Assembly: GCA_964577835.1 (NCBI GenBank)
Contig: CAZOBN010000029.1
Coordinates: 1-39,605, forward strand
Reading direction: 5' to 3'
DNA from: CAVVYA01 sp964577835
GTDB lineage: Bacteria > Pseudomonadota > Alphaproteobacteria > SMXQ01
Length of the DNA stretch: 39,605 bases
Part shown: positions 7,541-15,594 of the stretch, one piece after another
Numbering within the stretch: position 1 is the first letter of the stretch
How the letters are laid out: every line of letters begins with the position of its first letter
Notes under the pieces: model-generated
Seen by the model: the letters and a program-made list of their open reading frames with translations, nothing else
What the model was told of the DNA's origin: nothing
The model's database searches: none
Program-made: the position numbers and the translations under genes

Positions 7541-8409
7541 GCAAGCCGTCGCGTCTGAGCCTCGCCGATGGCCAGATCGTCATCGGCCAGGACGACGGCG
7601 AAGTTCGGCTCGCCCTCGAGGATGTGGCTTGGATCGTGCTCGACACGCCGCAGGCGACATTGACCTCGGCACTGCTATCGGCCTGCATGTCGGCTGGCAT
7701 CGCAATCATCGCGACCGACGAGACGCATACTCCGTCAGGCATGACGCTACCCTTTCACCGTAATTTCCGGCAGGGCGAAATCGCGCAGCTCCAGGTCGCG
7801 CTGGGCGCGCCGCTGAAGAAGCGCCTCTGGCAGAACGTCGTGCGCGCGAAAATCGTGAACCAGGCGGCTGCCCTGGATGCGCTCGACCGTTCGGGCGCGC
7901 CGCCGTTACGCGAAATGGCGCGCCATGTCGGCTCCGGCGACCCCGACAACGTAGAGGCACGCGCGGCGCGGGACTATTGGTCGAAACTCTGGCCTGAGTT
8001 TCGCCGGGAAGATGAAGGCGACCGCCGCAACAAGCTGCTCAATTACGGCTACGCCGTCGTGCGTTCCGGCATCGCGCGGGCGCTGGTTGCTTCCGGCCTG
8101 CTCCCAGCCTTCGGCCTGATGCACGCCAGCGCGACCAATGCTTTCAATCTGGCGGACGATGTGGTCGAGCCGTTTCGCCCCTTCGTGGACGTATTGGCTT
8201 GGCAGACGGCGGGCGATGGCCGTCCGAGCAAAGATGATTTGAGCCTCGAGGATCGGCGAACAATGGCCGGCATTCTCTTGAAGGATGCGCGTGTCGGCGC
8301 GGAGAAAGTCACTCTGCTCGTCGCGGCGGACAGGGCGGCGGAGTCTTTGGTGCGCGCAATGGAGAGCGGCGTCCCGGACGCGCTCGCTTTGCCAACATTC
8401 GGTTCGTAA
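7516..8409 (+). CDS. cas1: CRISPR-associated integrase Cas1 (type II)
   Basis: A 297-aa integrase that, with Cas2, inserts new spacers at the leader end of the array. The start MAWRGLHLSKPSRLSLADG is the usual type II Cas1 beginning. Putative catalytic residues are E147 (NVEARAARDYWSKLW), H203 (FGLMHASATNAFNLADD) and E218 (VVEPFRPFVD). The ATG at 7516 lies inside the end of cas9, a 25-bp overlap that suggests translational coupling. No csn2 or cas4 follows, which fits subtype II-C. Confidence 0.95.
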   Translation: MAWRGLHLSKPSRLSLADGQIVIGQDDGEVRLALEDVAWIVLDTPQATLTSALLSACMSAGIAIIATDETHTPSGMTLPFHRNFRQGEIAQLQVALGAPLKKRLWQNVVRAKIVNQAAALDALDRSGAPPLREMARHVGSGDPDNVEARAARDYWSKLWPEFRREDEGDRRNKLLNYGYAVVRSGIARALVASGLLPAFGLMHASATNAFNLADDVVEPFRPFVDVLAWQTAGDGRPSKDDLSLEDRRTMAGILLKDARVGAEKVTLLVAADRAAESLVRAMESGVPDALALPTFGS

Positions 8410-8413
8410 GCGC

Positions 8414-8743
8414 ATGAAGGCCGGGGAGGTACGCATCTTGTGGATGTTCGTTTTCTTCGACCTCCCTGTCGGCACGAAAAAGGAGCGTCGCGATGCCACG
8501 CGATTCCGCAACTTCCTGAAAGACGACGGCTATATGATGCTACAATTATCAGTCTACGCGCGGGTCTGCCGGGGCGAGGAAGCGGCCGATAAACACGTCC
8601 AACGCGTGACGAGGCGGTTGCCATCGAAAGGAAGCGTGCGGGCACTCCAGGTGACCGACAAACAGTATGCTCGCATGAAGCTCTTGCTGGGTGAGGCCGG
8701 AAAAAATGAAAAAGTTGCGCCGCTGCAAATGGTGCTGCTCTGA
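8414..8743 (+). CDS. cas2: CRISPR-associated protein Cas2
   Basis: A small ferredoxin-fold protein (up to 109 aa) that bridges two Cas1 dimers in the spacer-integration complex. The family core is WMFVFFDLPVGTKKERRDATRFRNFL, then MMLQLSVYARVC and VRALQVTDKQYARM. The ATG at 8414, four bases after the cas1 stop, has no ribosome site. A TTG at 8438 sits eight bases after a strong GGGGAGG (8423-8429) and would begin right at the conserved core (101 aa), so the true start may be there. The last codons form one arm of a hairpin ahead of the array. Confidence 0.93.
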   Translation: MKAGEVRILWMFVFFDLPVGTKKERRDATRFRNFLKDDGYMMLQLSVYARVCRGEEAADKHVQRVTRRLPSKGSVRALQVTDKQYARMKLLLGEAGKNEKVAPLQMVLL

Positions 8744-8778
8744 TTTCGGCTTGTATCAACAGGCGGAAATCAGAGCAG
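8735..8778. terminator. Hairpin at the cas2 stop codon, before the array
   Basis: A 13-bp perfect inverted repeat pairs 8735-8747 with 8766-8778 (arm CTGCTCTGATTTC) around an 18-nt loop and includes the cas2 stop codon. No T-run follows on either strand. It may end the cas mRNA and, on the other strand, the array transcript. Confidence 0.5.
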
Positions 8779-8801
8779 TTCCAGTGGGTTCTGACGTTGG
8801 T

Positions 8802-11478
8802 AGCCTACTCGATGGGAGTCGGTAGGGAAACCACGGCGAAATCGCGCCCGGGGCGGCTTGTCCGCTGAGCCTACTCGATGGGAGTCGGTAGGGAAACCAC
8901 GGCCGCCCAGGTCGAGGACCGGCTGACGCGCGAAGCCTACTCGATGGGAGTCGGTAGGGAAACCACGGCCGCCTGTGATGCATATGGTATGCTGATCTCA
9001 GCCTACTCGATGGGAGTCGGTAGGGAAACCACGGCTGTTGAGGTTGACGAAACGTGGGTCGGCGGAGCCTACTCGATGGGAGTCGGTAGGGAAACCACGG
9101 CGCGGCTCGGCGGCGCGCGCGCCGCCAGCCGAGCCTACTCGATGGGAGTCGGTAGGGAAACCACGGCGACGAAACGGTGATGGACGCCGTGAAGGTAAGC
9201 CTACTCGATGGGAGTCGGTAGGGAAACCACGGCCTCGCCGGGATGCTCGCGATACACATGGTAAGCCTACTCGATGGGAGTCGGTAGGGAAACCACGGCC
9301 TCGATGAGATCGGTGACGCGGCCGCCCCAAGCCTACTCGATGGGAGTCGGTAGGGAAACCACGGCCGAGGCGGTGATGTAGCGTTGCAGAGCGAAAGCCT
9401 ACTCGATGGGAGTCGGTAGGGAAACCACGGCGCGTCTGCCGCCGCACACCGTCTATGTCGGAGCCTACTCGATGGGAGTCGGTAGGGAAACCACGGCCGC
9501 GCGCAAGAGGGACGGCGGCTTTTACAAAGCCTACTCGATGGGAGTCGGTAGGGAAACCACGGCGGACGGCAAGACCAAAGGCGAACCGATGTAAGCCTAC
9601 TCGATGGGAGTCGGTAGGGAAACCACGGCCGTAATCCGAAGCCGCCCGAGATTTTCCCGAGCCTACTCGATGGGAGTCGGTAGGGAAACCACGGCGCCAC
9701 GCAGTGCGGTGTCGTGGGCGGTTTCAGCCTACTCGATGGGAGTCGGTAGGGAAACCACGGCCCTCTCTATTGCCGGTCGTCAGGAGGATACAGCCTACTC
9801 GATGGGAGTCGGTAGGGAAACCACGGCCACCGGGCGGCACGATCCTCGACCCGTTCGAGCCTACTCGATGGGAGTCGGTAGGGAAACCACGGCCCGCAGC
9901 GCGTGCAACGCATCGTAGCGCGCAGCCTACTCGATGGGAGTCGGTAGGGAAACCACGGCAGTGTTATTGTAGCGGCTCCTACAGTCCTCAGCCTACTCGA
10001 TGGGAGTCGGTAGGGAAACCACGGCTAAGACTACTCGCGAGCGGGAGGCTATTGCAGCCTACTCGATGGGAGTCGGTAGGGAAACCACGGCCCTACTCCA
10101 GATATGTGCACAGTCCACTATAGCCTACTCGATGGGAGTCGGTAGGGAAACCACGGCTGAGAAGGAAGCCATTAAGAAGGCCAAGGAAGCCTACTCGATG
10201 GGAGTCGGTAGGGAAACCACGGCTTCTTTAGAGCAGCCCGCCGCCGTGGTCTTAGCCTACTCGATGGGAGTCGGTAGGGAAACCACGGCCGGACGCCACA
10301 GCGGCCGTTGCCGCGGCTAAGCCTACTCGATGGGAGTCGGTAGGGAAACCACGGCTTTTTCGACGCAGGAGGGTCGGATCGTTTTAGCCTACTCGATGGG
10401 AGTCGGTAGGGAAACCACGGCCCCTGTAAGCGTCAAAGTGCGCTCGGCGCGAGCCTACTCGATGGGAGTCGGTAGGGAAACCACGGCTCGCCAAGGCGCT
10501 CAACGCCGCGGGCGTGCAGCCTACTCGATGGGAGTCGGTAGGGAAACCACGGCTATGCCGTGACCGTATCCGCGCTCGATATCAGCCTACTCGATGGGAG
10601 TCGGTAGGGAAACCACGGCAATTTCATGACTGAGTTCAAAAAGGCTGCGAGCCTACTCGATGGGAGTCGGTAGGGAAACCACGGCTCGGTCGCGCCGGCA
10701 TCCAGGATATGCTCGAGCCTACTCGATGGGAGTCGGTAGGGAAACCACGGCAAGCGCCTGAAAGTCTAACGCGTTAGACTTAGCCTACTCGATGGGAGTC
10801 GGTAGGGAAACCACGGCCGATATCCACGGCGCTCTTGACAAGCGTTTAGCCTACTCGATGGGAGTCGGTAGGGAAACCACGGCGATCGGTTGATGCGGGC
10901 GTGGAGGCCGGGGAGCCTACTCGATGGGAGTCGGTAGGGAAACCACGGCCTGAGTAAACAACGGGTGGGCGTTTTGTAGAGCCTACTCGATGGGAGTCGG
11001 TAGGGAAACCACGGCCCCGCAGGGTCGAGCCGCGCAGGCGGCCGGAGCCTACTCGATGGGAGTCGGTAGGGAAACCACGGCTCGCAAGGTGCGCTCAAGT
11101 CGCTCCTGGCCAGCCTACTCGATGGGAGTCGGTAGGGAAACCACGGCTGCGCAGCTCGCGGACCGCGATGTCGGTCTAGCCTACTCGATGGGAGTCGGTA
11201 GGGAAACCACGGCCTGGCGCAAGACCTTCGCCCCGTTCATCGACAGCCTACTCGATGGGAGTCGGTAGGGAAACCACGGCTCGGTTCGGCAACACTATTC
11301 GACCGAGCGAAGCCTACTCGATGGGAGTCGGTAGGGAAACCACGGCGACGACCTCGAGCAGTATTTCCAGGGCATGAGCCTACTCGATGGGAGTCGGTAG
11401 GGAAACCACGGCGTCGAATCCGTGTTGCTCGCCGCCGGCGAAAGCCTACTCGATGGGAGTCGGTAGGGAAACCACGGC
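8802..11478 (-). CRISPR. CRISPR array: 41 identical 36-bp repeats, 40 spacers
   Basis: The plus-strand repeat begins AGCCTACTCGATGGG and ends GGGAAACCACGGC (36 bp). I see 41 copies, all identical by eye, including both end copies. Spacers are 30 bp except number 37 (11214-11244), which is 31 bp, so the period is 66 bp. The minus strand is given because the nearby tracrRNA is complementary to the minus-strand repeat (5' GCCGTGGTTTCCC). Transcription would thus run toward cas2, with the leader at 11479 onward and the newest spacers near 11413-11442. The repeat can itself fold (CCTAC-CGA with TCG-A-GTAGG). Spacers are non-redundant and GC-rich. Spacer 16 (9828-9857) encodes a DNA-methyltransferase motif; spacers 5 and 30 are palindromic. 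Confidence 0.98.
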
Positions 11479-11482
11479 GCCA

Positions 11483-11564
11483 AGCGCCGCCGCTCCTCTC
11501 CCATTACGTTAGCCGCGTATCTCCTCTCAAGGTTTTCGGTGTATGGGAGAGGAGCGGCGGCGCT
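11483..11564. repeat. 22-bp perfect inverted repeat in the CRISPR leader region
   Basis: Positions 11483-11504 are the exact reverse complement of 11543-11564 (inner end CTCTCCCAT / ATGGGAGAG, outer end rich in GCC). They are separated by a 38-nt loop. With one mismatch the pairing continues outward for about six more pairs, into the last bases of the terminal CRISPR repeat. It lies between the array and the minus-strand response regulator gene that reads toward it. It could stop read-through from that gene, act as a leader element, or both. There is no T-run. Confidence 0.75.
11503..11530 (-). promoter_or_regulatory. Putative leader promoter of the CRISPR array
   Basis: On the minus strand TTGAGA (11530-11525) is followed after 16 nt by CGTAAT (11508-11503). 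The boxes match consensus at 5 and 4 of 6 positions. The promoter lies almost wholly in the loop of the leader inverted repeat and points into the array. This is a pattern match only. Confidence 0.35.
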
Positions 11565-11621
11565 CGGCGCTCGCGCGCCCAATGCTCTGCAATGCGTTTT
11601 GCGTCAGGTCGTGGAGTGCCG

Positions 11622-12308
11622 CTAAGGCGCCAGGCGGTAGCCGCCGCGTTCGGTGAGAAGAATCTCGGCCGCCGTCGGATCCTTCTCGATCTTCTGGCGC
11701 AGCCGGTAGATATGCGTCTCCAGCGTGTGGGTGGTGACGCCGGCATTGTAGCCCCACACCTCGCCGAGCAGGGTATCGCGCCCCACCACCTTGTCCTTGG
11801 CGCGGTAAAGATATTTGAGGATCGCCGTTTCCTTTTCGGTCAGGCGGATCTTCTTCTTGCCGGCGGCATCCTGCAGCAGCTTGGCCGCCGGATGGAAGCT
11901 GTAGGGCCCGATGGCGAACACCGCGTCCTCGCTCTGCTCGTGCTGGCGCAATTGCGCGCGCAGGCGGGCGAGCAGCACGCCCAGGCGGAACGGCTTGGTG
12001 ATGTAGTCGTTGGCGCCCGAATCGAGTCCGAGGATGGTGTCGGATTCGGAATCCGCGCCGGTCAGCATGATGATCGGGCATTTGACGCCGGTGCGGCGCA
12101 TCAGCCGACAGACCTCGCGGCCATCCATGTCCGGCAGGCCGACGTCGAGGATGATGGCGTCGAAGTAATCCGCCTTGGTGATCTCGAGCGCCTTGGCGGC
12201 CGAGTCGGCTTCCGCCGTGGCAAATTCCTCATGCAGATGCAATTGTTCGGCCAGCGCGCCGCGCAATTCGCCGTCGTCATCGACCAGAAGCACTCGTTTG
12301 TCGTTCAT
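11622..12308 (-). CDS. OmpR/PhoB-family response regulator
   Basis: A 228-aa two-component response regulator. The N-terminal receiver has the acidic pocket D10-D12 (VLLVDDDGEL), phospho-acceptor D55 (AIILDVGLPDMDG), T83 (IIMLTGAD) and K105 (DYITKPF). The C-terminal winged-helix DNA-binding domain shows LTEKETAILKYLYR, VVGRDTLLGEVWGY, THTLETHIYRLRQKIE and a closing GGYRLAP. The ATG at 12308 was chosen because the receiver begins immediately; the upstream in-frame sequence has no domain. No sensor kinase gene is beside it, so its signal and targets are unknown. Its transcript would run into the inverted repeat at the edge of the CRISPR array. Confidence 0.93.
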   Translation of the reverse strand: MNDKRVLLVDDDGELRGALAEQLHLHEEFATAEADSAAKALEITKADYFDAIILDVGLPDMDGREVCRLMRRTGVKCPIIMLTGADSESDTILGLDSGANDYITKPFRLGVLLARLRAQLRQHEQSEDAVFAIGPYSFHPAAKLLQDAAGKKKIRLTEKETAILKYLYRAKDKVVGRDTLLGEVWGYNAGVTTHTLETHIYRLRQKIEKDPTAAEILLTERGGYRLAP

Positions 12309-12561
12309 CGCTTCAATCGCCCCGTGCGCCTGCGCGACATGCCCATGCCTGCCGTGCGCAGGATACCCGATCGCCATATACTCGCAACAGTGCCCCACGG
12401 ACGCATGGAAGCGGCTCGCAACGCGAAATCGGACCATGAGGGCCCGCAGCGAGGGGTGGCCACGGCGGCTGGCCCGTGTTAATCAAATCCGCGCGTTCGA
12501 GCGGTTTCCGCGCCGCGCGACGATCCTCCAGTGCCTGTTCATCGATCCGCTTCCGACGACC

Positions 12562-13713
12562 ATGACCATGACCAGCCAGACCAGCCCGACGAACGCCGGA
12601 AACCCTGCCGCCGCAACCGGCGACAGCCTGCTCGCGGTCGACCGCGCGGTCGCCGATCTGCGTCGCGGCGGGTTCGCCTTGGTGCGCTGCGCGGGCAACC
12701 GGGGCGCTTTGCTGGTGCAGGCTGCCGAGGCGGTTACGCCGCAGAGCCTGGAGCGCCTCGCCGCGCTCAGCGGAGCGGCGGCGCTGCTGGCCATAACCGG
12801 GCAGCGGGCAGCGGCCCTGCACATCGGCGAAGGGGCGGGGACGATCGTCACCCTCGATCTTCCGGAAGGCACGGCGGCCCAGTCGGTCCGCGACATCGCC
12901 GATCCGGCCTCCACCATTTCGTTCCGCCTGCCGCCGTTGCGCCGGCTCGAGGACAGGCTGCAGAGCTGCACGCTCGCCGCCGTGCGCCTGACCAAGATCG
13001 CGCGGTTGCTGCCCGCCGCCCTGATTGCGCCGGTCACCGCGCCCGACCCGCTCGCCTGGTCGCAGAGCCATAGTCTGCTCGCCGTGGATGCCGGGGAGAT
13101 CATCGACCACGACCAGCGCGCCGCGCGCAGCCTCAAGGCGGTGAGCCAGGCGCGCGTGCCGCTGGCCGAAGCGGACGACGCGCGCATCGTCGCCTATCGT
13201 CCGAGCGACGGCGGCATCGAACATCTCGCCATCGTCATCGGCGAACCGCGCACCGACGCGCCCGTGCTGGTGCGGCTTCATTCGGAGTGCTTCACCGGCG
13301 ATCTGCTCGGCAGCCTGCGCTGCGATTGCGGCGATCAGTTGCGCGGCGCGATCGCCGCCATTTCCCAGGCCGGCAGCGGCGTGCTGATCTATCTGGCGCA
13401 GGAGGGCCGCGGCATCGGCCTGGTCAACAAGCTGCGCGCCTATCAACTGCAGGACGACGGCGCCGACACGATCGACGCCAACGAGCAGCTCGGCTTCGAC
13501 GCCGACGAGCGGGTCTATCTGCCGGCGGCCTCGATCCTGCGCGATCTGGGATTCACCAAGGTGCGCCTGCTGACCAACAACCCAGGCAAGGTCGAGGCGC
13601 TCGCCGCCTGCGGCATCGAGGTGGTCGAGCGGGTGCCGCATGCCTTTCCGGCGACGGCGCACAGCGAGAAGTATCTCGCGACCAAGGCGGCCCGCAGCGG
13701 CCACCTGTTCTGA
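12562..13713 (+). CDS. ribA: GTP cyclohydrolase II (RibA) with RibB-like N-terminal extension
   Basis: A 383-aa protein catalysing the first riboflavin step, GTP to diaminohydroxypyrimidine ribosyl phosphate, formate and pyrophosphate. The C-terminal half (from about 185) has the zinc ligands C243, C254 and C256 (HSECFTGDLLGSLRCDCGDQ), the catalytic YLAQEGRGIGLVNKLRAY segment, and RLLTNNPGKVEAL. The N-terminal 180 residues resemble the DHBP-synthase (RibB) fold but lack its acidic active-site signature, so they are probably non-catalytic. The start at 12562 gives MTMT; ATG 12568 is an alternative. It is divergent from the response regulator gene; no FMN riboswitch is evident. Confidence 0.92.
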   Translation: MTMTSQTSPTNAGNPAAATGDSLLAVDRAVADLRRGGFALVRCAGNRGALLVQAAEAVTPQSLERLAALSGAAALLAITGQRAAALHIGEGAGTIVTLDLPEGTAAQSVRDIADPASTISFRLPPLRRLEDRLQSCTLAAVRLTKIARLLPAALIAPVTAPDPLAWSQSHSLLAVDAGEIIDHDQRAARSLKAVSQARVPLAEADDARIVAYRPSDGGIEHLAIVIGEPRTDAPVLVRLHSECFTGDLLGSLRCDCGDQLRGAIAAISQAGSGVLIYLAQEGRGIGLVNKLRAYQLQDDGADTIDANEQLGFDADERVYLPAASILRDLGFTKVRLLTNNPGKVEALAACGIEVVERVPHAFPATAHSEKYLATKAARSGHLF

Positions 13714-13896
13714 CGCGAAGCGCGACGCTATCGTCGGGCGCAGATCGGCAAAATCTGCCGCCCGCGCCATCGACGCGCGACCGAAAATGCCCGTCCCGCC
13801 AAGCGGTTCTGCCGTTAACCAACTGATTTGTTTGGCTCGCGTGTCTGGCACCGCGCTTGCTTGAGAGTCTGGGCAGACAGATTGCCCGGACTCCCG

Positions 13897-15003
13897 ATGA
13901 CCCCGATCAGCGCCTTGGCCTCCATCCCACCCGCCGAACCGGCCGCCCGCCCGGCGCCGCCGGCGAACGCGCCCGCGGAGGAGCGCGGGCTGTGGGATCG
14001 CATGTGGGGCAAGGAAGGCTTCAGCTTCGGCGCGCTGCTCGACATCGTCAATCCGTTGCAACACATCCCGGTCGTTTCGACGATCTACCGCGCCATCACG
14101 GGCGATACCATCGGACCGGCGCCGCGCATGATCGGCGGTGCGCTGTTCGGCGGGGTCGTGGGCCTGATCGCGTCGGCCGCCGATTCGGCGGTCGAAGCCA
14201 TCACCGGCAAAGACACGGGCCGTCATGTCATGGCCATGCTGCCGGAGCCCGACCCGGTGCCGCAATGGGCCTTTCATGACGAACGGCGGGATCAGCGGCC
14301 GCAGATGGCCGGCCTCATGAATATGCCCGATACCGGCACGATGCTGGCATCGGCAACCGACGCCGGCAGCTCCGGCACGCCGGGCGCTTCGGTTGGCGGC
14401 GAACCTTCGGCGCTGGCCGCACCGTCGGACGCGGCGGATGGCGCCGCTCCGCTTGCGAACGCCTTATCGGATTCCGCCCAGAACGCGCCTCTGGCCGCGA
14501 ACCATCCCTTGAACGTCCCGCCGCGGAGCGCCCAGATGGGTGCGGGCGGCCGGCAAGTGCCGCTGGCGGCAAAGGGCCGCTCCGGCGTCATCCCGGCCAA
14601 TCTCCCCACGCCCCAGAACCTGGCGGCCGATCCGGCCTTGCTGCGTGAAATGCGCCAGGGCGGCCCCGCGGCCGTCCAGAAGCCGACCGGCCGCATCGAT
14701 ACCGCCATCAAAGGCCATGGCCTCGTCGCATCGGGCGCCGACCGGCGCGCCAATACGAACGGCGGCGCACCGCTCGGCGCCTCGGTTTGGCCCGACTATG
14801 CGGCGCGGGATCCGCGAGCGACGACGTTCGATGCCGAAACCGGCGACCGCGAGGACGGCGGCGCGAGCAAGCCAGGCACGCGGCGCGGCGGTTCGGCCAT
14901 TCCCGAGGTAGGGCCGGATTTCCTGATGAAGATGCGGCAAGCGCTGGACAAGTATCGGGCGGTCCGCGCGGCACCGGCGCCGAGCATCGACCTCTCGCAC
15001 TGA
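13897..15003 (+). CDS. Conserved hypothetical protein with one hydrophobic segment
   Basis: I do not recognise this 368-aa protein. Residues 1-32 are Ala/Pro-rich. Residues 33-100 look most conserved (LWDRMWGKEGFSFGALLDIV, then NPLQHIPVVSTIYRAITGD) and contain a Gly/Ala-rich hydrophobic stretch, MIGGALFGGVVGLIASAA, that could be a membrane helix. The rest is low-complexity Ala/Gly/Pro sequence, ending in a short helix MKMRQALDKYRAVRA. It lies 183 bp after ribA and 60 bp before the transpeptidase-like gene on the same strand. Codon use is that of the neighbours, so it is probably a real gene; function unknown. Confidence 0.75.
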   Translation: MTPISALASIPPAEPAARPAPPANAPAEERGLWDRMWGKEGFSFGALLDIVNPLQHIPVVSTIYRAITGDTIGPAPRMIGGALFGGVVGLIASAADSAVEAITGKDTGRHVMAMLPEPDPVPQWAFHDERRDQRPQMAGLMNMPDTGTMLASATDAGSSGTPGASVGGEPSALAAPSDAADGAAPLANALSDSAQNAPLAANHPLNVPPRSAQMGAGGRQVPLAAKGRSGVIPANLPTPQNLAADPALLREMRQGGPAAVQKPTGRIDTAIKGHGLVASGADRRANTNGGAPLGASVWPDYAARDPRATTFDAETGDREDGGASKPGTRRGGSAIPEVGPDFLMKMRQALDKYRAVRAAPAPSIDLSH

Positions 15004-15063
15004 CGCACGCGGCGCGGCGCGTTCTGACGCATTCGCCGTTGGTGACGGTGGTATAGTGCGGCT

Positions 15064-15594
15064 ATGGACATATTCGTCGCCGCACGCTCCATCAGTCCGC
15101 AACTCGGCACCCTGACCTGGACCGCCGCGGCGGGCCAGCGCACCGTCAAGTGCGCGCTGGGCCGCAGCGGCATCGTCGCGGACAAGCGGGAAGGGGACGG
15201 CGCCACACCGATCGGACGATTCCCATTGCGCCGCGTGCTCTACCGCGCCGACCGCCTGAGCCTGCCGCCGACAGCCTTGCCGACCGCCGCCATCGAGCCC
15301 GGCGACGGATGGTGCGACGATCCGGCAAGCCCCGACTACAACCGCCAGGTTCGCTTGCCGGTCACGGCAAGCCACGAGCACTTGTGGCGTCACGACGAGC
15401 TCTACGACATCGTCGTGGTGCTCGGTCACAATGACGAGCCGCCCATGGCCGGCGCGGGCAGCGCGATCTTCCTGCATGTGGCCCGGGCGGATTACGCACC
15501 GACGCAGGGTTGCGTCGCGGTGGCGCGCGCCGATCTGCTGCACCTGCTGGCCGATTGCGGCGCCGAGAATGTTTTGACGGTCAGTCGGGGTTAG
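15064..15594 (+). CDS. L,D-transpeptidase (YkuD)-family protein
   Basis: A 176-aa protein with a YkuD-type catalytic core: H138 and C150 in HVARADYAPTQGCVAV, the expected HXnGC arrangement. YkuD enzymes crosslink peptidoglycan or attach lipoproteins using an active-site cysteine. Upstream are DGATPIGRFPLRRVLYR and NRQVRLPVTASHEHLWR, typical of the short cytoplasmic-looking subfamily. No signal peptide is visible, so its site of action is unclear. Its 3' end overlaps yggS by 14 bp, tail to tail. Confidence 0.88.
   Translation: MDIFVAARSISPQLGTLTWTAAAGQRTVKCALGRSGIVADKREGDGATPIGRFPLRRVLYRADRLSLPPTALPTAAIEPGDGWCDDPASPDYNRQVRLPVTASHEHLWRHDELYDIVVVLGHNDEPPMAGAGSAIFLHVARADYAPTQGCVAVARADLLHLLADCGAENVLTVSRG

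Noticed and set aside
8756..11582. Long open frames with repeated WFPYRLPSSRL or YSMGVGRETTA units
   Set aside because: They are translations of the CRISPR array: repeat plus spacer is 66 bp, a multiple of three, and the repeat has open frames, so frames stay open by chance.
12313..14277. 654-codon open frame antisense to ribA
   Set aside because: Shadow of ribA and the following gene; low-complexity Arg/Gly composition and no recognisable domain.
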